The translations under genes were made by a program, and so were the position numbers. From assembly GCA_007121785.1 (NCBI GenBank), contig SKJX01000070.1:32327-96326 (forward strand): a stretch of 64,000 nt of DNA, read 5' to 3'. Source of the DNA: Nitriliruptoraceae bacterium. GTDB taxonomy: Bacteria; Actinomycetota; Nitriliruptoria; Nitriliruptorales; Nitriliruptoraceae. The notes beneath the pieces were generated by a model. It was not told where the DNA came from. It saw nothing but the letters and a program-made list of their open reading frames with translations, and searched no databases. This document shows positions 44,417 to 52,810 of this stretch, piece by piece (the stretch's first letter is position 1; each line of letters begins with the position of its first letter).

Positions 44417-46039
44417 GTGAGCACGACCGTCGATGTCGCTGTGCTGGGTTCGGGTGCCGCCGGCTTGACGGCGGCGATCGTGGCCGCCGAAGGAGGTGGC
44501 GAGGTCGGTCTGTACGAGAAGGCCGACCAGCTCGGCGGCACCTCCGCCTGGTCCGGCGGGCACGTGTGGGTGCCCGACAACCCGCACATGGCTGCTGTCG
44601 GCGCCAGCGACAGCCCCGAGCAGGCGTTCAGCTACATCATGTCGCTATCACGGGGCCTGCTCGAGGAGCGTCTCGTCCAGCGCTACGTCGAGGCGTCCCC
44701 CGAGATGGTGCGGTTCCTCGACGCCGAGGCGGGCACGGAGTTCTACGCCGTCGCGGACTTTCCCGACTACCACCCCGAGCACCCCGGGGGGTTGCCTGGA
44801 GGCGGTCGGACGATCGAGTGTCCGCTGTACCCGTTCGTCGAACTGGGGGACTGGCGTGAGCTGGTCACCCTCAGCCCCTACTACCCGAGCCCCCACTTCA
44901 CCATGAGCGAGACACCGCTGGGTCGTGCGGTGCCCTGGAAGGTCCCGCGCGATGAGCGCGAGCGCCGTCGGACCCGCGACGAGCGTGGCATGGGCCAGGC
45001 GCTGGTCGGCCGGCTGCTGCGCGCCTGCCTCGATCGCGGCATCGAGCCAGCCGTCTCCCACCGTGCGCGACAGCTGATCCTCGAGGACGGCCGCGTCGCT
45101 GGCGTGCGCTTCGACACCCCCGCCGGGCCGCGCGAGGTGCGGGCCCGCAGGGGCGTGGTCCTCGCCACGGGCGGTTTCGAGTGGAACGAGGAGTACAAGC
45201 GCGCCTTCCTGCGTGGACCAGCCACCCACCCGGTGTCGGTCACGACCAACACCGGTGATGGGTTGTACATGGCGATGCAGGCCGGCGCCATGCTCAACAA
45301 CATGCGTGAGGCCTGGTGGACGCCCGTCGCCGAGTTGCCGTCCGGACTCAACGACCCGATGAACCGGGCGCTGATCGCCGGCGACCGCACCCGGCCACGG
45401 ACCATCATGGTCAACCGCGAGGGGCGACGCTTCACGAACGAGGCTGCCAACTACAACGCGTTCGGCGGCGCCTTCCATCAGGAGGACGTCACCCGCTTCG
45501 AGTACGCGAACCTGCCCTGCTGGGTCGTGTTCGATCAGGAGTACGTCCGGCGCTACGGCGTGCTCGACGTCTACCGGCCGGGCGAGGGCGGCCCGGATTG
45601 GCTCACACGGGGTGAGACCCTCGCCGAGTTGGCCTCAGCGCTCGACCTCCCGGCCGGTGCGCTGGAGGCGACCGTGTCGCGGTGGAACGAGCACGTCGCC
45701 GACGGTCACGATCCGGACTTCGCGCGGGGGGAGAGCGCCTTCGACCGCTGGTGGGGTGACCCGGATTGCAAGGGTCAGGTCAACGCGACCCTCGGGCCAC
45801 TCGACAGCCCACCGTTCTACGCCCTACCGGTGCGCAGCGGGATGCTCGGCACCAAGGGGGGGCCACGGGTCGACCCGGACGCCCGTGTCCTCGACCTCGA
45901 CGGCGAGGCGATCGACGGGTTGTACGCAGCCGGCAACGTCATGGCCTCCCCGTTCGGGATGACCTACGGCGGTGGCGGTGGCACCCTTGGCCCGGCCATG
46001 ACGTTCGGCTACCTCGCCGGCCGTGACCTGGCGCACTGA
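44417..46039 (+). CDS. FAD-dependent oxidoreductase, fumarate-reductase/3-ketosteroid Delta1-dehydrogenase-like
   Basis: 540 residues from GTG 44417, with GGAGG upstream. N-terminal FAD Rossmann fold VDVAVLGSGAAGLTAAIVAA then EGGGEVGLYEKADQLGGTSA; the second FAD segment is VLATGGFEWNEEYKRAFLRG; the C-terminal FAD part is AAGNVMASPFGMTYGGGGGT followed by LGPAMTFGYLAGRDLAH. This layout with an intermediate cap domain (NREGRRFTNEAANYNAFGG) is that of the KstD/fumarate-reductase-flavoprotein group, which desaturates 3-ketosteroids or similar ketones. Last gene of the molybdoenzyme operon, 97 bases behind the LLM gene. Whether the substrate is a steroid is not shown. Confidence 0.87.
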   Translation: MSTTVDVAVLGSGAAGLTAAIVAAEGGGEVGLYEKADQLGGTSAWSGGHVWVPDNPHMAAVGASDSPEQAFSYIMSLSRGLLEERLVQRYVEASPEMVRFLDAEAGTEFYAVADFPDYHPEHPGGLPGGGRTIECPLYPFVELGDWRELVTLSPYYPSPHFTMSETPLGRAVPWKVPRDERERRRTRDERGMGQALVGRLLRACLDRGIEPAVSHRARQLILEDGRVAGVRFDTPAGPREVRARRGVVLATGGFEWNEEYKRAFLRGPATHPVSVTTNTGDGLYMAMQAGAMLNNMREAWWTPVAELPSGLNDPMNRALIAGDRTRPRTIMVNREGRRFTNEAANYNAFGGAFHQEDVTRFEYANLPCWVVFDQEYVRRYGVLDVYRPGEGGPDWLTRGETLAELASALDLPAGALEATVSRWNEHVADGHDPDFARGESAFDRWWGDPDCKGQVNATLGPLDSPPFYALPVRSGMLGTKGGPRVDPDARVLDLDGEAIDGLYAAGNVMASPFGMTYGGGGGTLGPAMTFGYLAGRDLAH

Positions 46040-46122
46040 CGCGCCTACGGACTCTGGCCCGCCCGCAGACCCCGGTCGACCCGAGGACCGTGCCGCATGG
46101 GCGCTCGTGCTGGAACGAGGGG

Positions 46123-46962
46123 TCATCGGTCGGTACCGATGGAGTCGAGCAGCTGGCGGGTGCTCTTGACCATCCGCTCGGTGGCCGCTCGGGCCGGTTG
46201 TTCCTGGAGGGAGGTGCTGATGACCTCGATCGATATCGGGGCCGTGCAGCCGGTGGCGGCGATGGTGCGCATGAAGCGGTCGAGGTCGAACTCGCCGTCC
46301 CCTGGACACCGCCGGTTGGTAAGGCAGTCGGCCAGGTAGTCGTCGTCCTCCGGTTCGAGCGGCCCGTCGTTGATCTGGATGTTTGCGATGAGCTCGCCGG
46401 GGATGGCCGCGAGCGCATCGAAGTCCGCGGTGCCACGGAAGAAGTGCCACGCATCGACGCAGATGCCGCCGTTGTCGCGGTTGGCCCGTCCGGCGATGCC
46501 GGCGGCTGTGGTGAGGTCGGGGATGTTGGTGAAGGGAAGGAACTCGATGCCGACGGTGAGCTGATGCGCCGAAGCACGATCACACAGCGCTGCGTAGTCC
46601 TCGACGACGTCGTCGATCGTGTCGTCGTAGGGGCCGATGGCTTGCAGGTAGGTCGGGCCGAAGGTGTCGGCGAGGTGGAAGGCGAGCTCCTCGTCGGCGG
46701 CCGCCCGGTCGCGTTGCTCGCCGGACTGCGCCCACCCGAGCAGCGCCTCGAGCTCGACCAGGCGCTGCTCGTGACGTCCCAGGATGTCCGTGAGCTCCGC
46801 GTCACTGTGACCGTCGCGCAGCCAGCGCCGGTAGGCGCGCAGGCTCAGGCCGATGCCGTCGAGTCCGGCGCAGGCAGCAGCCGCGACGCGCTCCTCCATC
46901 GAGGCGTAGCGCAAGCTGTGGTGGCTGAGCCATAGCGTCCGGCAGCGACCAGCTGGGTTCAT
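46123..46962 (-). CDS. sugar phosphate isomerase/epimerase-like TIM-barrel protein
   Basis: 279 residues from ATG 46962, chosen for the GGAGG about 10 bases upstream; the longer frame to 47031 lacks one. AP-endonuclease-2-type barrel: LWLSHHSLRYASMEERVAAA, LVELEALLGW, strand QLTVGIEFLPFTNIPDL (Glu metal ligand), GICVDAWHFFRG (Asp/His ligands), IANIQINDGPLEPEDDD, and ISIEVIST near the end. Those Glu/Asp/His positions match the metal centre of this superfamily. In catabolic islands these proteins include inositol, hydroxypyruvate and keto-sugar isomerases and also decarboxylases/cleavage enzymes. Divergent from the MFS transporter; the substrate is unknown. Confidence 0.83.
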   Translation of the reverse strand: MNPAGRCRTLWLSHHSLRYASMEERVAAAACAGLDGIGLSLRAYRRWLRDGHSDAELTDILGRHEQRLVELEALLGWAQSGEQRDRAAADEELAFHLADTFGPTYLQAIGPYDDTIDDVVEDYAALCDRASAHQLTVGIEFLPFTNIPDLTTAAGIAGRANRDNGGICVDAWHFFRGTADFDALAAIPGELIANIQINDGPLEPEDDDYLADCLTNRRCPGDGEFDLDRFMRTIAATGCTAPISIEVISTSLQEQPARAATERMVKSTRQLLDSIGTDR

Positions 46963-47025
46963 GCTCGCAGCCTCCGTCGTTCGCTCACATCCAGATCGTC
47001 CGTGCGACGGCTGCCGGTGGCGCCA

Positions 47026-47053
47026 CATCAACCTATCATCTAACGTCAGATGA
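47026..47053 (-). promoter_or_regulatory. inverted repeat with a CATCAAC-TATCA/AACGTCA block in the isomerase-MFS intergenic region
   Basis: TCATCT (47036-47041) and AGATGA (47048-47053) form 6-base arms around AACGTC. Just left of it, CATCAACCTATCA (47026-47038) matches CATCAACATATCA at 39785-39797 with one change, and AACGTCA follows in both places. On the minus strand a TAGGTT box (47035-47030) adjoins the repeat, in the same place as TATGTT at 39794-39789. Its -35 is poor (GTACCT). Likely an operator of the same regulon. Confidence 0.4.
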
Positions 47054-47237
47054 AGGTACGACTGACGCTCGACCGCGCCGGCGGTGACCGCGGGAGGATC
47101 TCCGAGATGAACTGCGGCACGGGGCTCGACGACGCCGGATGGCGGCCCGCCGCGGCGCCAGCGGATCGTGAAGTCTACCGCGGTGCGCTCGGCAGGAGCC
47201 TCGCGCGTGACCTGCAGGCGCGTCTCGAGCCGAGGCG

Positions 47238-48485
47238 ATGACCTCGCCCGGCGCTGGCGCTGGCCACACCTCCCTGACGCCCGGCTACGCCTGGCTGGTG
47301 GTGATCAGCAGTGCTGGCGCCGTCGCGGTCGGACAGGGGTTCAGCCGCTTCAGCTACGGGCTGCTTTTGCCGGCGATGGTCCGTGACCTGATCGGCTCCT
47401 ACAGCCTCGCCGGCACCTTCGGCACCATCAACCTCGGCGCCTATCTCATCGGGATGTTGACGGTGAGTCTGGTGTCCAGCCGGATCCAGCCCGTCCGACT
47501 GATCCTCGGAGGGCTGGTCGGGACGCTCAGCGGCATGGTGCTGCTCGGGTTCGCGCAGGGGCTGACGATGCTGTTCGTCGGCATGACGGTGATGGGGCTG
47601 TTCGCCGCTGGTATCTGGGTGCCGACCACGGCGCTGGTCGGATCGGTGATGCCGGCGCGCATGCGGGGCCTCGCGCTCGGCGCGGTCGTTGCAGGACCGG
47701 GGCTCAGCGTGGTAGGGGCTGGTCAGCTGGCGACCCTGGTGCGTTCGGTCGTCGACGAGGAGGCCTGGCGCGAGGTCTGGTTGCTGCAGTTCGCGATCGG
47801 GCTGGCCGTGCTCGCGGCGGTGACCGTGGTCCTGCGACGGGTCCCCGACGTCCACATCGAGCCCGGCACGTTCGCGCTGCGCATCCTCCGCCGCATGCCC
47901 CGGTGGTGGGCCGCGACCGTGGCCTACGCCGGTTTCGGCCTCGCCTACATGATCTTCATCACCTACCTCGTTGCCGCCCTGGAGACCGATGCGGGCTTCT
48001 CCGGCAGTGCAGCCTCCCTGATGTACTCGTTGGTCGGTGCCACGAGCATCGTCGGAGGCTTGATCCTGGGACGCTTCTCGGACCGACTCGGACGCAAGCG
48101 CTCGCTCATCATGGTGTTCACGCTGGCCGCGGCAGCGTCGGTCGGGGTGATCAACGGCACGCAGCCGGTGGTCGGGCTCTCCGCCGTCGCCTTCGGTCTT
48201 GCGATGACGGGCACCGGCGCGGTCATGGCCGCGCTCATCGGCGACCACCTCACCGGCGGCTCGGTCGGAGCAGCTTTCGGCATGCTCACCGCGGTGTTCT
48301 CGGTCATGCAAGGCCTCGCCCCCCAGCTCGGCGGATGGCTGGCTGATCAGACGGGCTCGTTCACGAGCAGCTTCCTCGTTGCCGGCGCCGCGTTCGTCGT
48401 CGCGGCGGTGTTCGCCATGTTGTTGCCCTCCGACCACGCGGGCACCAGGAGAGGTAGCCATCTCGATGTCGGCAGTGGCACCTGA
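47238..48485 (+). CDS. MFS transporter, YbfB/YjiJ-like
   Basis: 415 residues with twelve hydrophobic segments. MFS features: SAGAVAVGQGFSRFSYGLLL near residue 25, the loop A-type GRFSDRLGRKRSLIMVFTLA between helices 8 and 9, and a long central cytoplasmic loop (LRRVPDVHIEPGTFALRILR). The N-terminal pattern (GQGFSRFSYGLLLPAMVRDL) is that of the YbfB/YjiJ group of actinobacterial and proteobacterial MFS proteins, which are of unknown substrate. Divergent from the TIM-barrel isomerase across about 275 bases. Proton-driven export or import of a small molecule is likely; the substrate is not shown. Confidence 0.85.
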   Translation: MTSPGAGAGHTSLTPGYAWLVVISSAGAVAVGQGFSRFSYGLLLPAMVRDLIGSYSLAGTFGTINLGAYLIGMLTVSLVSSRIQPVRLILGGLVGTLSGMVLLGFAQGLTMLFVGMTVMGLFAAGIWVPTTALVGSVMPARMRGLALGAVVAGPGLSVVGAGQLATLVRSVVDEEAWREVWLLQFAIGLAVLAAVTVVLRRVPDVHIEPGTFALRILRRMPRWWAATVAYAGFGLAYMIFITYLVAALETDAGFSGSAASLMYSLVGATSIVGGLILGRFSDRLGRKRSLIMVFTLAAAASVGVINGTQPVVGLSAVAFGLAMTGTGAVMAALIGDHLTGGSVGAAFGMLTAVFSVMQGLAPQLGGWLADQTGSFTSSFLVAGAAFVVAAVFAMLLPSDHAGTRRGSHLDVGSGT

Positions 48486-48918
48486 GGCTTCGCGCAGCTG
48501 TCCGCGTCAGGAACCACAACTCAGGCCCAAGATCGACCTGATCTGTAGCTTCCTGCTGTCACGTCCACCTGCAAGTTCCGTCCAAGGAGGAGACCCGGCT
48601 GGTACGGGCGATCCTCGCGGGCGAGATGTCCACGGCAGCGGCTGCACGCCGCGCGAAGGGCTCGGAGCAGTCGGGTTGAGGTGGAAGCGGCAGATTCTCG
48701 AGTCGGGCCGTGAGGGTCTGGCCGAGGGCGGCAAACCGGCTCCAACGCGCGGGAGCGCCCGCGATCCGCGGATCCGAACCATCGTCCTCACGCGGGGGAC
48801 GAGCCGCTTCACGAGCACTCTGGACTACCCGGACGGGTTCATTGCCTGATGGTCCGGCGCGTCCGACGTGGGTGATCAAGAACGGCCTCGGACCGAACGC
48901 TCTCGCACGGCCATCGCC
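48486..48918. other. gene-poor stretch holding a transposase remnant
   Basis: 433 bases between the MFS and hemolysin-like genes (both ends pointing inward). Apart from the decayed transposase described separately at 48584-48849 nothing coding is recognised. The composition is less uniform than in neighbouring genes. No inverted terminal repeat or target-site duplication could be made out by eye. Confidence 0.6.
48584..48849 (+). pseudogene. remnant of an IS3-type OrfA/transposase helix-turn-helix gene, frameshifted
   Basis: Frame 2 reads KEETRLVRAILAGEMSTAAA then ARRAKGSEQSG and a TGA at 48677-48679. Directly afterwards frame 1 continues the same protein: WKRQILESGREGLAEGGKPA. Together this is the N-terminal helix-turn-helix of IS3/ISL-type transposases, where the intact family reads approximately '...AARRHKVSEQSVGRWKRQFLEAGKAGLAAG'. 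A one-base shift near 48675 splits the two halves, and the rest of the transposase is absent, so the element is dead. It marks an old insertion between the catabolic block and the general genes. Confidence 0.75.
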
Positions 48919-49947
48919 CTACTCCCAGCGCTGGAGGCGCGCGCGGCCTCGGGCCCGCGCGAAGCCACGTAGATCCGCCAGCCGGTCCGTCTCGTCGAGG
49001 ATCGGTCCGGTGAGGACCTCGATGACGTCCTCGAGGGTGACGACGCCCATGGTGCCCCCGTACTCGTCGACGACGATGACGAGGTGCTCCTTGCGCTGAC
49101 GGAACCGCTGGAGCAGTTCGTCGGCCGGGGTGAGCCACGCGACCGCGTCCACCGGTCGGGCCCGCTGGCGGAGAGGCCCGTCGGTGCCTTCGAGCAGGGC
49201 CGAGAGCAGCTCCTGTTTGAGCGCCACACCGACGACGCGGTCGAGGTCACCGTCCGCGATCAGGATCCGGGAATGCTCGGACGCCAGGATCTGCTCTCGG
49301 GCATCGTCGATGTGCAGGTTCGCATCGAGCCAGGTCACCGCCGTCCGCGGGGTCATGAGCCCTTCGGCCGTGCGGTCGTTGAGCTGGAAGACCCGTTGGA
49401 TCATCTCCACCTCGTCGTCCTCGATGATCCCTTCGATACGGCCGATGTCGGCGAGGAGCCGGATCTCCATCTCGTTGGTCGATGGCGACCGCTCACCCCG
49501 GGTCAAGGGACGCATCAGGAACTCGAACAGGACCACGAGCGGTGTCAGCAGCACCGTGAGCGCGCGGACCGGCAGCGCCACCCACAGCGAGACCCGCTCC
49601 GAGTACCGTTCACCGAGCGTCTTGGGCAGGATCTCGGCGAACAGGATCACCAAGAACGTCAGGATGCCCGAGACGACCCCGACCCATCGTTCACCGTAGG
49701 TGGCAGCCGCGACGCTGCCGACCGCGATGCTGCCGACGATGTTGAAGACGTTGTTGAGGACGACGATCGCGGAGATCGGTCGGGCGATGTGCTGCTTGAT
49801 CGCCAGCAGCGCGCGAGCGCGTCGGCCGCCCTCCTGCGCCAGCTTCCGGGCGCGGACGGTGGGCACCGACAGCAGCGCGGTCTCGGTCCCTGAGCACAGC
49901 CCCGAACCGACCAGAACCACGAGGATCGTGCCGACCAGAGCGCCCAT
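48919..49947 (-). CDS. hemolysin-family (DUF21/CNNM plus CBS) membrane protein
   Basis: 342 residues. The N-terminal DUF21/CNNM domain has about four membrane helices (VGTILVVLVGSGLCSGTETA, SAIVVLNNVFNIVGSIAVGS, SGILTFLVILFAEILPKTLG, ALTVLLTPLVVLFEFLMRPL), with the family motif GERYSERVSLWVALP after the third helix. A CBS pair follows (LMTPRTAVTWLDANLHIDDA, VVGVALKQELLSALLEG; EHLVIVVDEYGGTMGVVTLE). The usual CorC/HlyC C-terminal domain is absent; the protein ends in a short Arg-rich tail. CNNM/CorC proteins take part in Mg2+/Co2+ handling. Divergent from the acidic lipoprotein gene. Confidence 0.88.
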   Translation of the reverse strand: MGALVGTILVVLVGSGLCSGTETALLSVPTVRARKLAQEGGRRARALLAIKQHIARPISAIVVLNNVFNIVGSIAVGSVAAATYGERWVGVVSGILTFLVILFAEILPKTLGERYSERVSLWVALPVRALTVLLTPLVVLFEFLMRPLTRGERSPSTNEMEIRLLADIGRIEGIIEDDEVEMIQRVFQLNDRTAEGLMTPRTAVTWLDANLHIDDAREQILASEHSRILIADGDLDRVVGVALKQELLSALLEGTDGPLRQRARPVDAVAWLTPADELLQRFRQRKEHLVIVVDEYGGTMGVVTLEDVIEVLTGPILDETDRLADLRGFARARGRARLQRWE

Positions 49948-50125
49948 GGTGCGAGTCTGTCACACCTGCGAGCAGCGCCGTGACACGCTCCTGTTCCGGG
50001 CACCCGCGGCCGGAACGGCCACGATACGGTACGCGCCAGGATGATCAGGGGTGCGCACGCGTCACCGGGGGCGGTGCACGTGCGCGAGGTCATCACCAGT
50101 GGAACTCGACGCCTGGGGTGGTTCG

Positions 50126-51202
50126 ATGACGAACGTGGATCGGTTCCGGTCGGTCGCGGTGCTGGCGGGGGCGGCGTTGGCGCTCACCGCGTGCGGGGTC
50201 GGCGACCTCGTCGATCTGGCCGGTAGCGGCGATGATGTCGGGGAGGGGCTCGATGCCGAGGACGTCGAGGCCGTCTTCGGGGACGACGACCCCGGCGACG
50301 ATCCGAGCGATGAGGACCTCGCTGACGGGGACGACGACCCGTCGGTCGAAGAGGACGAACCGTCGGCCCCCGACGGTGAAGGTCGCGACGACGAGTCGTC
50401 GGAACCCGACCACGAGGGCCGCGAGGACGAGGGCGCCGACGACAGTGGCGCCGACGCCGGCGACGGTGACGGGTCGGTGGACGGCGACGACCAGGATGGC
50501 GGTGACGCGTCGGCGGACGGCGGTGACGACTCCGCTGGCACGGCGCACTTCGAGGCGCCCTGCACCGATGCGGACACCAACCTGGAGGCGGGGGTCCCGG
50601 CCGCAGCGGAGCGGGTCGAGCAGGCGACCGGTGACCTGACGGGCGATGGTCAGGACGACACGATCCTCACCTACGCGATCGGAGACCCCGACAGCCCGAC
50701 CTTCCTGCTGCGCATCGAGGCTGCCAGCGGCTACGTCGTCGAGGTCCCGTTGGACGACGCCTCGGCCATCGCTGACGTCCGGCCCCTCGGCGCCGCATCG
50801 TTCGGTGGGGACCGTGACGTCGCGTTCGTGGTCGAGGACTCAGGCGCGTCCGGGATCAACGTCGGGCTGTGGGCCCTGCACGATCAGCCCGACGCGCCCT
50901 GCGCCTTGTTGCCGGTGACGGTGCCGGACCACACCGTCTCGCGGACCTTCGCCGTCGGTGGGTCCACCGGCCACGCCTCGAGCCTGGCGTGCGACGACTA
51001 CACCGGGGACGGCGCCACGGAACTGATCGTGACCGAGGCGGAAGCGGACGGCGACGGCGGCTACACCTGGCGTGAGGTCGCCTTCTTCTGGCACGACGGC
51101 GGCGAACTCCTCGATGCCGGCCTCGACGACGGCACGGTCGCCGAGCTGTCCGACCTCGACGCACAGCTCGGTGCGGACTGTCCCGGGGTGGACCTGCCAT
51201 GA
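50126..51202 (+). CDS. Asp/Glu-rich lipoprotein with FG-GAP-like calcium-binding repeats
   Basis: 358 residues from ATG 50126. Lipoprotein signal (VAVLAGAALALTAC, lipid-anchored Cys at 23). Residues about 30-135 are almost entirely Asp, Glu, Gly and Ser, a long acidic tether. The folded part (about 140-358) contains calcium-type loops LTGDGQDDTILTYAIGDPDS and DDYTGDGATELIVTEAEADG, the DxTGDGxxE/D pattern of FG-GAP/VCBS-like beta-propeller repeats, and four Cys (positions near 145, 263, 291 and 354), probably two disulfides. Exported to the cell surface. Role unknown; adhesion or ion/solute binding are options. Confidence 0.8.
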   Translation: MTNVDRFRSVAVLAGAALALTACGVGDLVDLAGSGDDVGEGLDAEDVEAVFGDDDPGDDPSDEDLADGDDDPSVEEDEPSAPDGEGRDDESSEPDHEGREDEGADDSGADAGDGDGSVDGDDQDGGDASADGGDDSAGTAHFEAPCTDADTNLEAGVPAAAERVEQATGDLTGDGQDDTILTYAIGDPDSPTFLLRIEAASGYVVEVPLDDASAIADVRPLGAASFGGDRDVAFVVEDSGASGINVGLWALHDQPDAPCALLPVTVPDHTVSRTFAVGGSTGHASSLACDDYTGDGATELIVTEAEADGDGGYTWREVAFFWHDGGELLDAGLDDGTVAELSDLDAQLGADCPGVDLP

Positions 51203-51206
51203 CCGG

Positions 51207-51224
51207 CGCCGCGTGAGCGCGGCG
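51207..51224. terminator. hairpin between convergent genes
   Basis: CGCCGCG (51207-51213) and CGCGGCG (51218-51224) are perfect complements around the 4-base loop TGAG, 4 bases past the lipoprotein stop. A short GC-rich hairpin of 7 base pairs is a plausible factor-assisted terminator for the convergent pair of lipoprotein and phosphatase. No T-run follows. Confidence 0.4.
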
Positions 51225-51270
51225 TGCGTCCAGGTGCCCGTCCCGACCGCATGTCCGCGACCACGGAGGG

Positions 51271-52032
51271 TCAGCCCAGCAGCCGTCCCCTCAGCGCATC
51301 GCTGAGCTCGGCCACGTCCGTGCCGTGGTCGCTGAGCAGGCCGCGGATCCCGCCGGCCTCGGCGTCCAGGTCGTCGAGGTAGGTGGTGATCGTCGCCTCC
51401 CGGGCGTGGACGATCGGACGTCCCTGCACCCGGACGCGCGCCGCCGCAATCTGCGACGAGGGGAGCGGAGCGAGCGCGCGCTCGAGCAGGTCCTCGACCG
51501 CGTGCTCGGTGCGGACGTAGTCAGCGACGATCCGCTCCCGAGGCACATCGAGCAGATCGAGAACGGCGGCGGTCATGATGCCCGCCCGGTCCTTGCCCCA
51601 CGCACAGTGGACGAGCACGCCGAGCGGCGCGTCGTCGGCGAGGAGCTCGAGCGCGGTCTGCAGGTTGGCCGCGTTGGAGCGAGCCGTGTGCACGTAGCGT
51701 CGGCCCAGGTCCTCGTCGGTCTCCACGTCGAGGATGTCGGGCGCGGCCGAGAGCTCCACGAACGGGACGTGGTAGCTGACGATACCCGCCGCATCCAGTT
51801 CCTCACAGGGGCTCGCCTCGGGTTCGTCCACCGCCCGCAGGTCCAGTCGCGACGCCACCCCGAGTTGCTCGAGCGTCCGCAGCTCCCCGGCGTCCAGGCC
51901 GACCGGCTCCGCCCCGCGCAGCAGTCGACCGGGAGGGATCGTCCGGCCGTCCCCGGTCGGGGTGCCGCCGAGGTCGCGCAGGTTGACCAGTCCAGGCAGC
52001 GCTGGCTCCGGCTCAGCGTCGGTCTGGCTCAC
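51271..52032 (-). CDS. tyrosine-protein phosphatase (PtpB/DUF1706-like Y_phosphatase3 type)
   Basis: 253 residues. Starts with LVNLRDLGGTPTGDGRTIPP followed by GRLLRGAEPVGLDAGELRTL, the standard opening of Y_phosphatase3 proteins, and has the PTP loop VLVHCAWGKDRAGIMTAAVL (HC-x5-R: Cys nucleophile, Arg phosphate ligand) near residue 140. Cytoplasmic. Some relatives dephosphorylate phosphoinositides or tyrosine-phosphorylated proteins. Convergent with the acidic lipoprotein gene and back-to-back with the DJ-1/PfpI gene. Substrate unknown. Confidence 0.9.
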   Translation of the reverse strand: MSQTDAEPEPALPGLVNLRDLGGTPTGDGRTIPPGRLLRGAEPVGLDAGELRTLEQLGVASRLDLRAVDEPEASPCEELDAAGIVSYHVPFVELSAAPDILDVETDEDLGRRYVHTARSNAANLQTALELLADDAPLGVLVHCAWGKDRAGIMTAAVLDLLDVPRERIVADYVRTEHAVEDLLERALAPLPSSQIAAARVRVQGRPIVHAREATITTYLDDLDAEAGGIRGLLSDHGTDVAELSDALRGRLLG

Positions 52033-52138
52033 GGCGGATCCTGGTCAGCGGACCGACGAGCCTAGCCAGCGACGGGGTAGCGAGCCGGAGGCGTCCGGAA
52101 CGCGAGCTACGTTGGCCGGTCGACGGAAGGTGGCGACG

Positions 52139-52810
52139 ATGGTGCTGCGCGTGGACCTGCTGCTGTTCGAGCGGTTCGACCTGCTCGACGCCGGCGGACC
52201 GTACGAGGTGTTCCACACCGCCAACCGCATGGCCGAACGTCGCGATCTGCCCGCGGCTTTCGAGGTCCGGTCGGTCGGGGCGACCGCCAGCCCCATCCGC
52301 GCGTTCGGTGGGCTGACCGTCACCCCGGACGTCGTCGTGCCGCTGGGCCACGACACCTGCGCCGCGGCCGATGGGCCGGGCTGGACGCCACCGGACGTGC
52401 TGGTCGTCCCAGGGGCCATCGACGTCGACGCCGTCGTCGCGGACGGGACCACCATCCCGGCGATCCTCGCCGCGGCAGACCGCGCCGGGATCGTCGCCTC
52501 GGTCTGTACCGGGTCGTTGTTGCTGGGCGCGTCCGGGCTGCTGGCGGGCGTCGCCGGGGGCACCACGCATCACGAGGACCTCGACGCGTTGGCGCACCAC
52601 CTCGACGACCGGGTGGTTGCCGACGTGCGGGTCGTCGATGCCGGACGGATCGTGACCGGGGCGGGGCTGACCAGCGGGCTGGCGATGGCGCTGCACCTGG
52701 TCGACCGGCTCGTCGGGCCGGAGCTGGCGGTCGCGGCCGCACGCAACCTCGAGCACCCCTGGGCCCCTGGTGAAGGTGTCGCCCACCTGGGTGCGCCGGC
52801 ACGATCGTGA
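52139..52810 (+). CDS. DJ-1/PfpI family protein
   Basis: 223 residues from ATG 52139 (a GTG at 52130 is in frame as well). Fold as in the DJ-1/PfpI glutamine-amidotransferase-like class: start LRVDLLLFERFDLLDAGGPY then EVFHTANRM, the nucleophile elbow IVASVCTGSLLLGASGLLAG with Cys, and GTTHHEDLDALAHHLDDRVV with a His two residues along. The form without a DNA-binding domain is common. The activities in this group include isomerases (isonitrile hydratase type), glyoxalases and peptidases. It overlaps the EamA-family gene by 4 bases, so the two are translationally coupled. Confidence 0.85.
   Translation: MVLRVDLLLFERFDLLDAGGPYEVFHTANRMAERRDLPAAFEVRSVGATASPIRAFGGLTVTPDVVVPLGHDTCAAADGPGWTPPDVLVVPGAIDVDAVVADGTTIPAILAAADRAGIVASVCTGSLLLGASGLLAGVAGGTTHHEDLDALAHHLDDRVVADVRVVDAGRIVTGAGLTSGLAMALHLVDRLVGPELAVAAARNLEHPWAPGEGVAHLGAPARS

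Noticed and set aside
48379..48849. 156-codon plus-strand frame as an intact gene
   Set aside because: Its first part runs through the MFS 3' end in another frame, and its second part is only one half of a frameshifted transposase.
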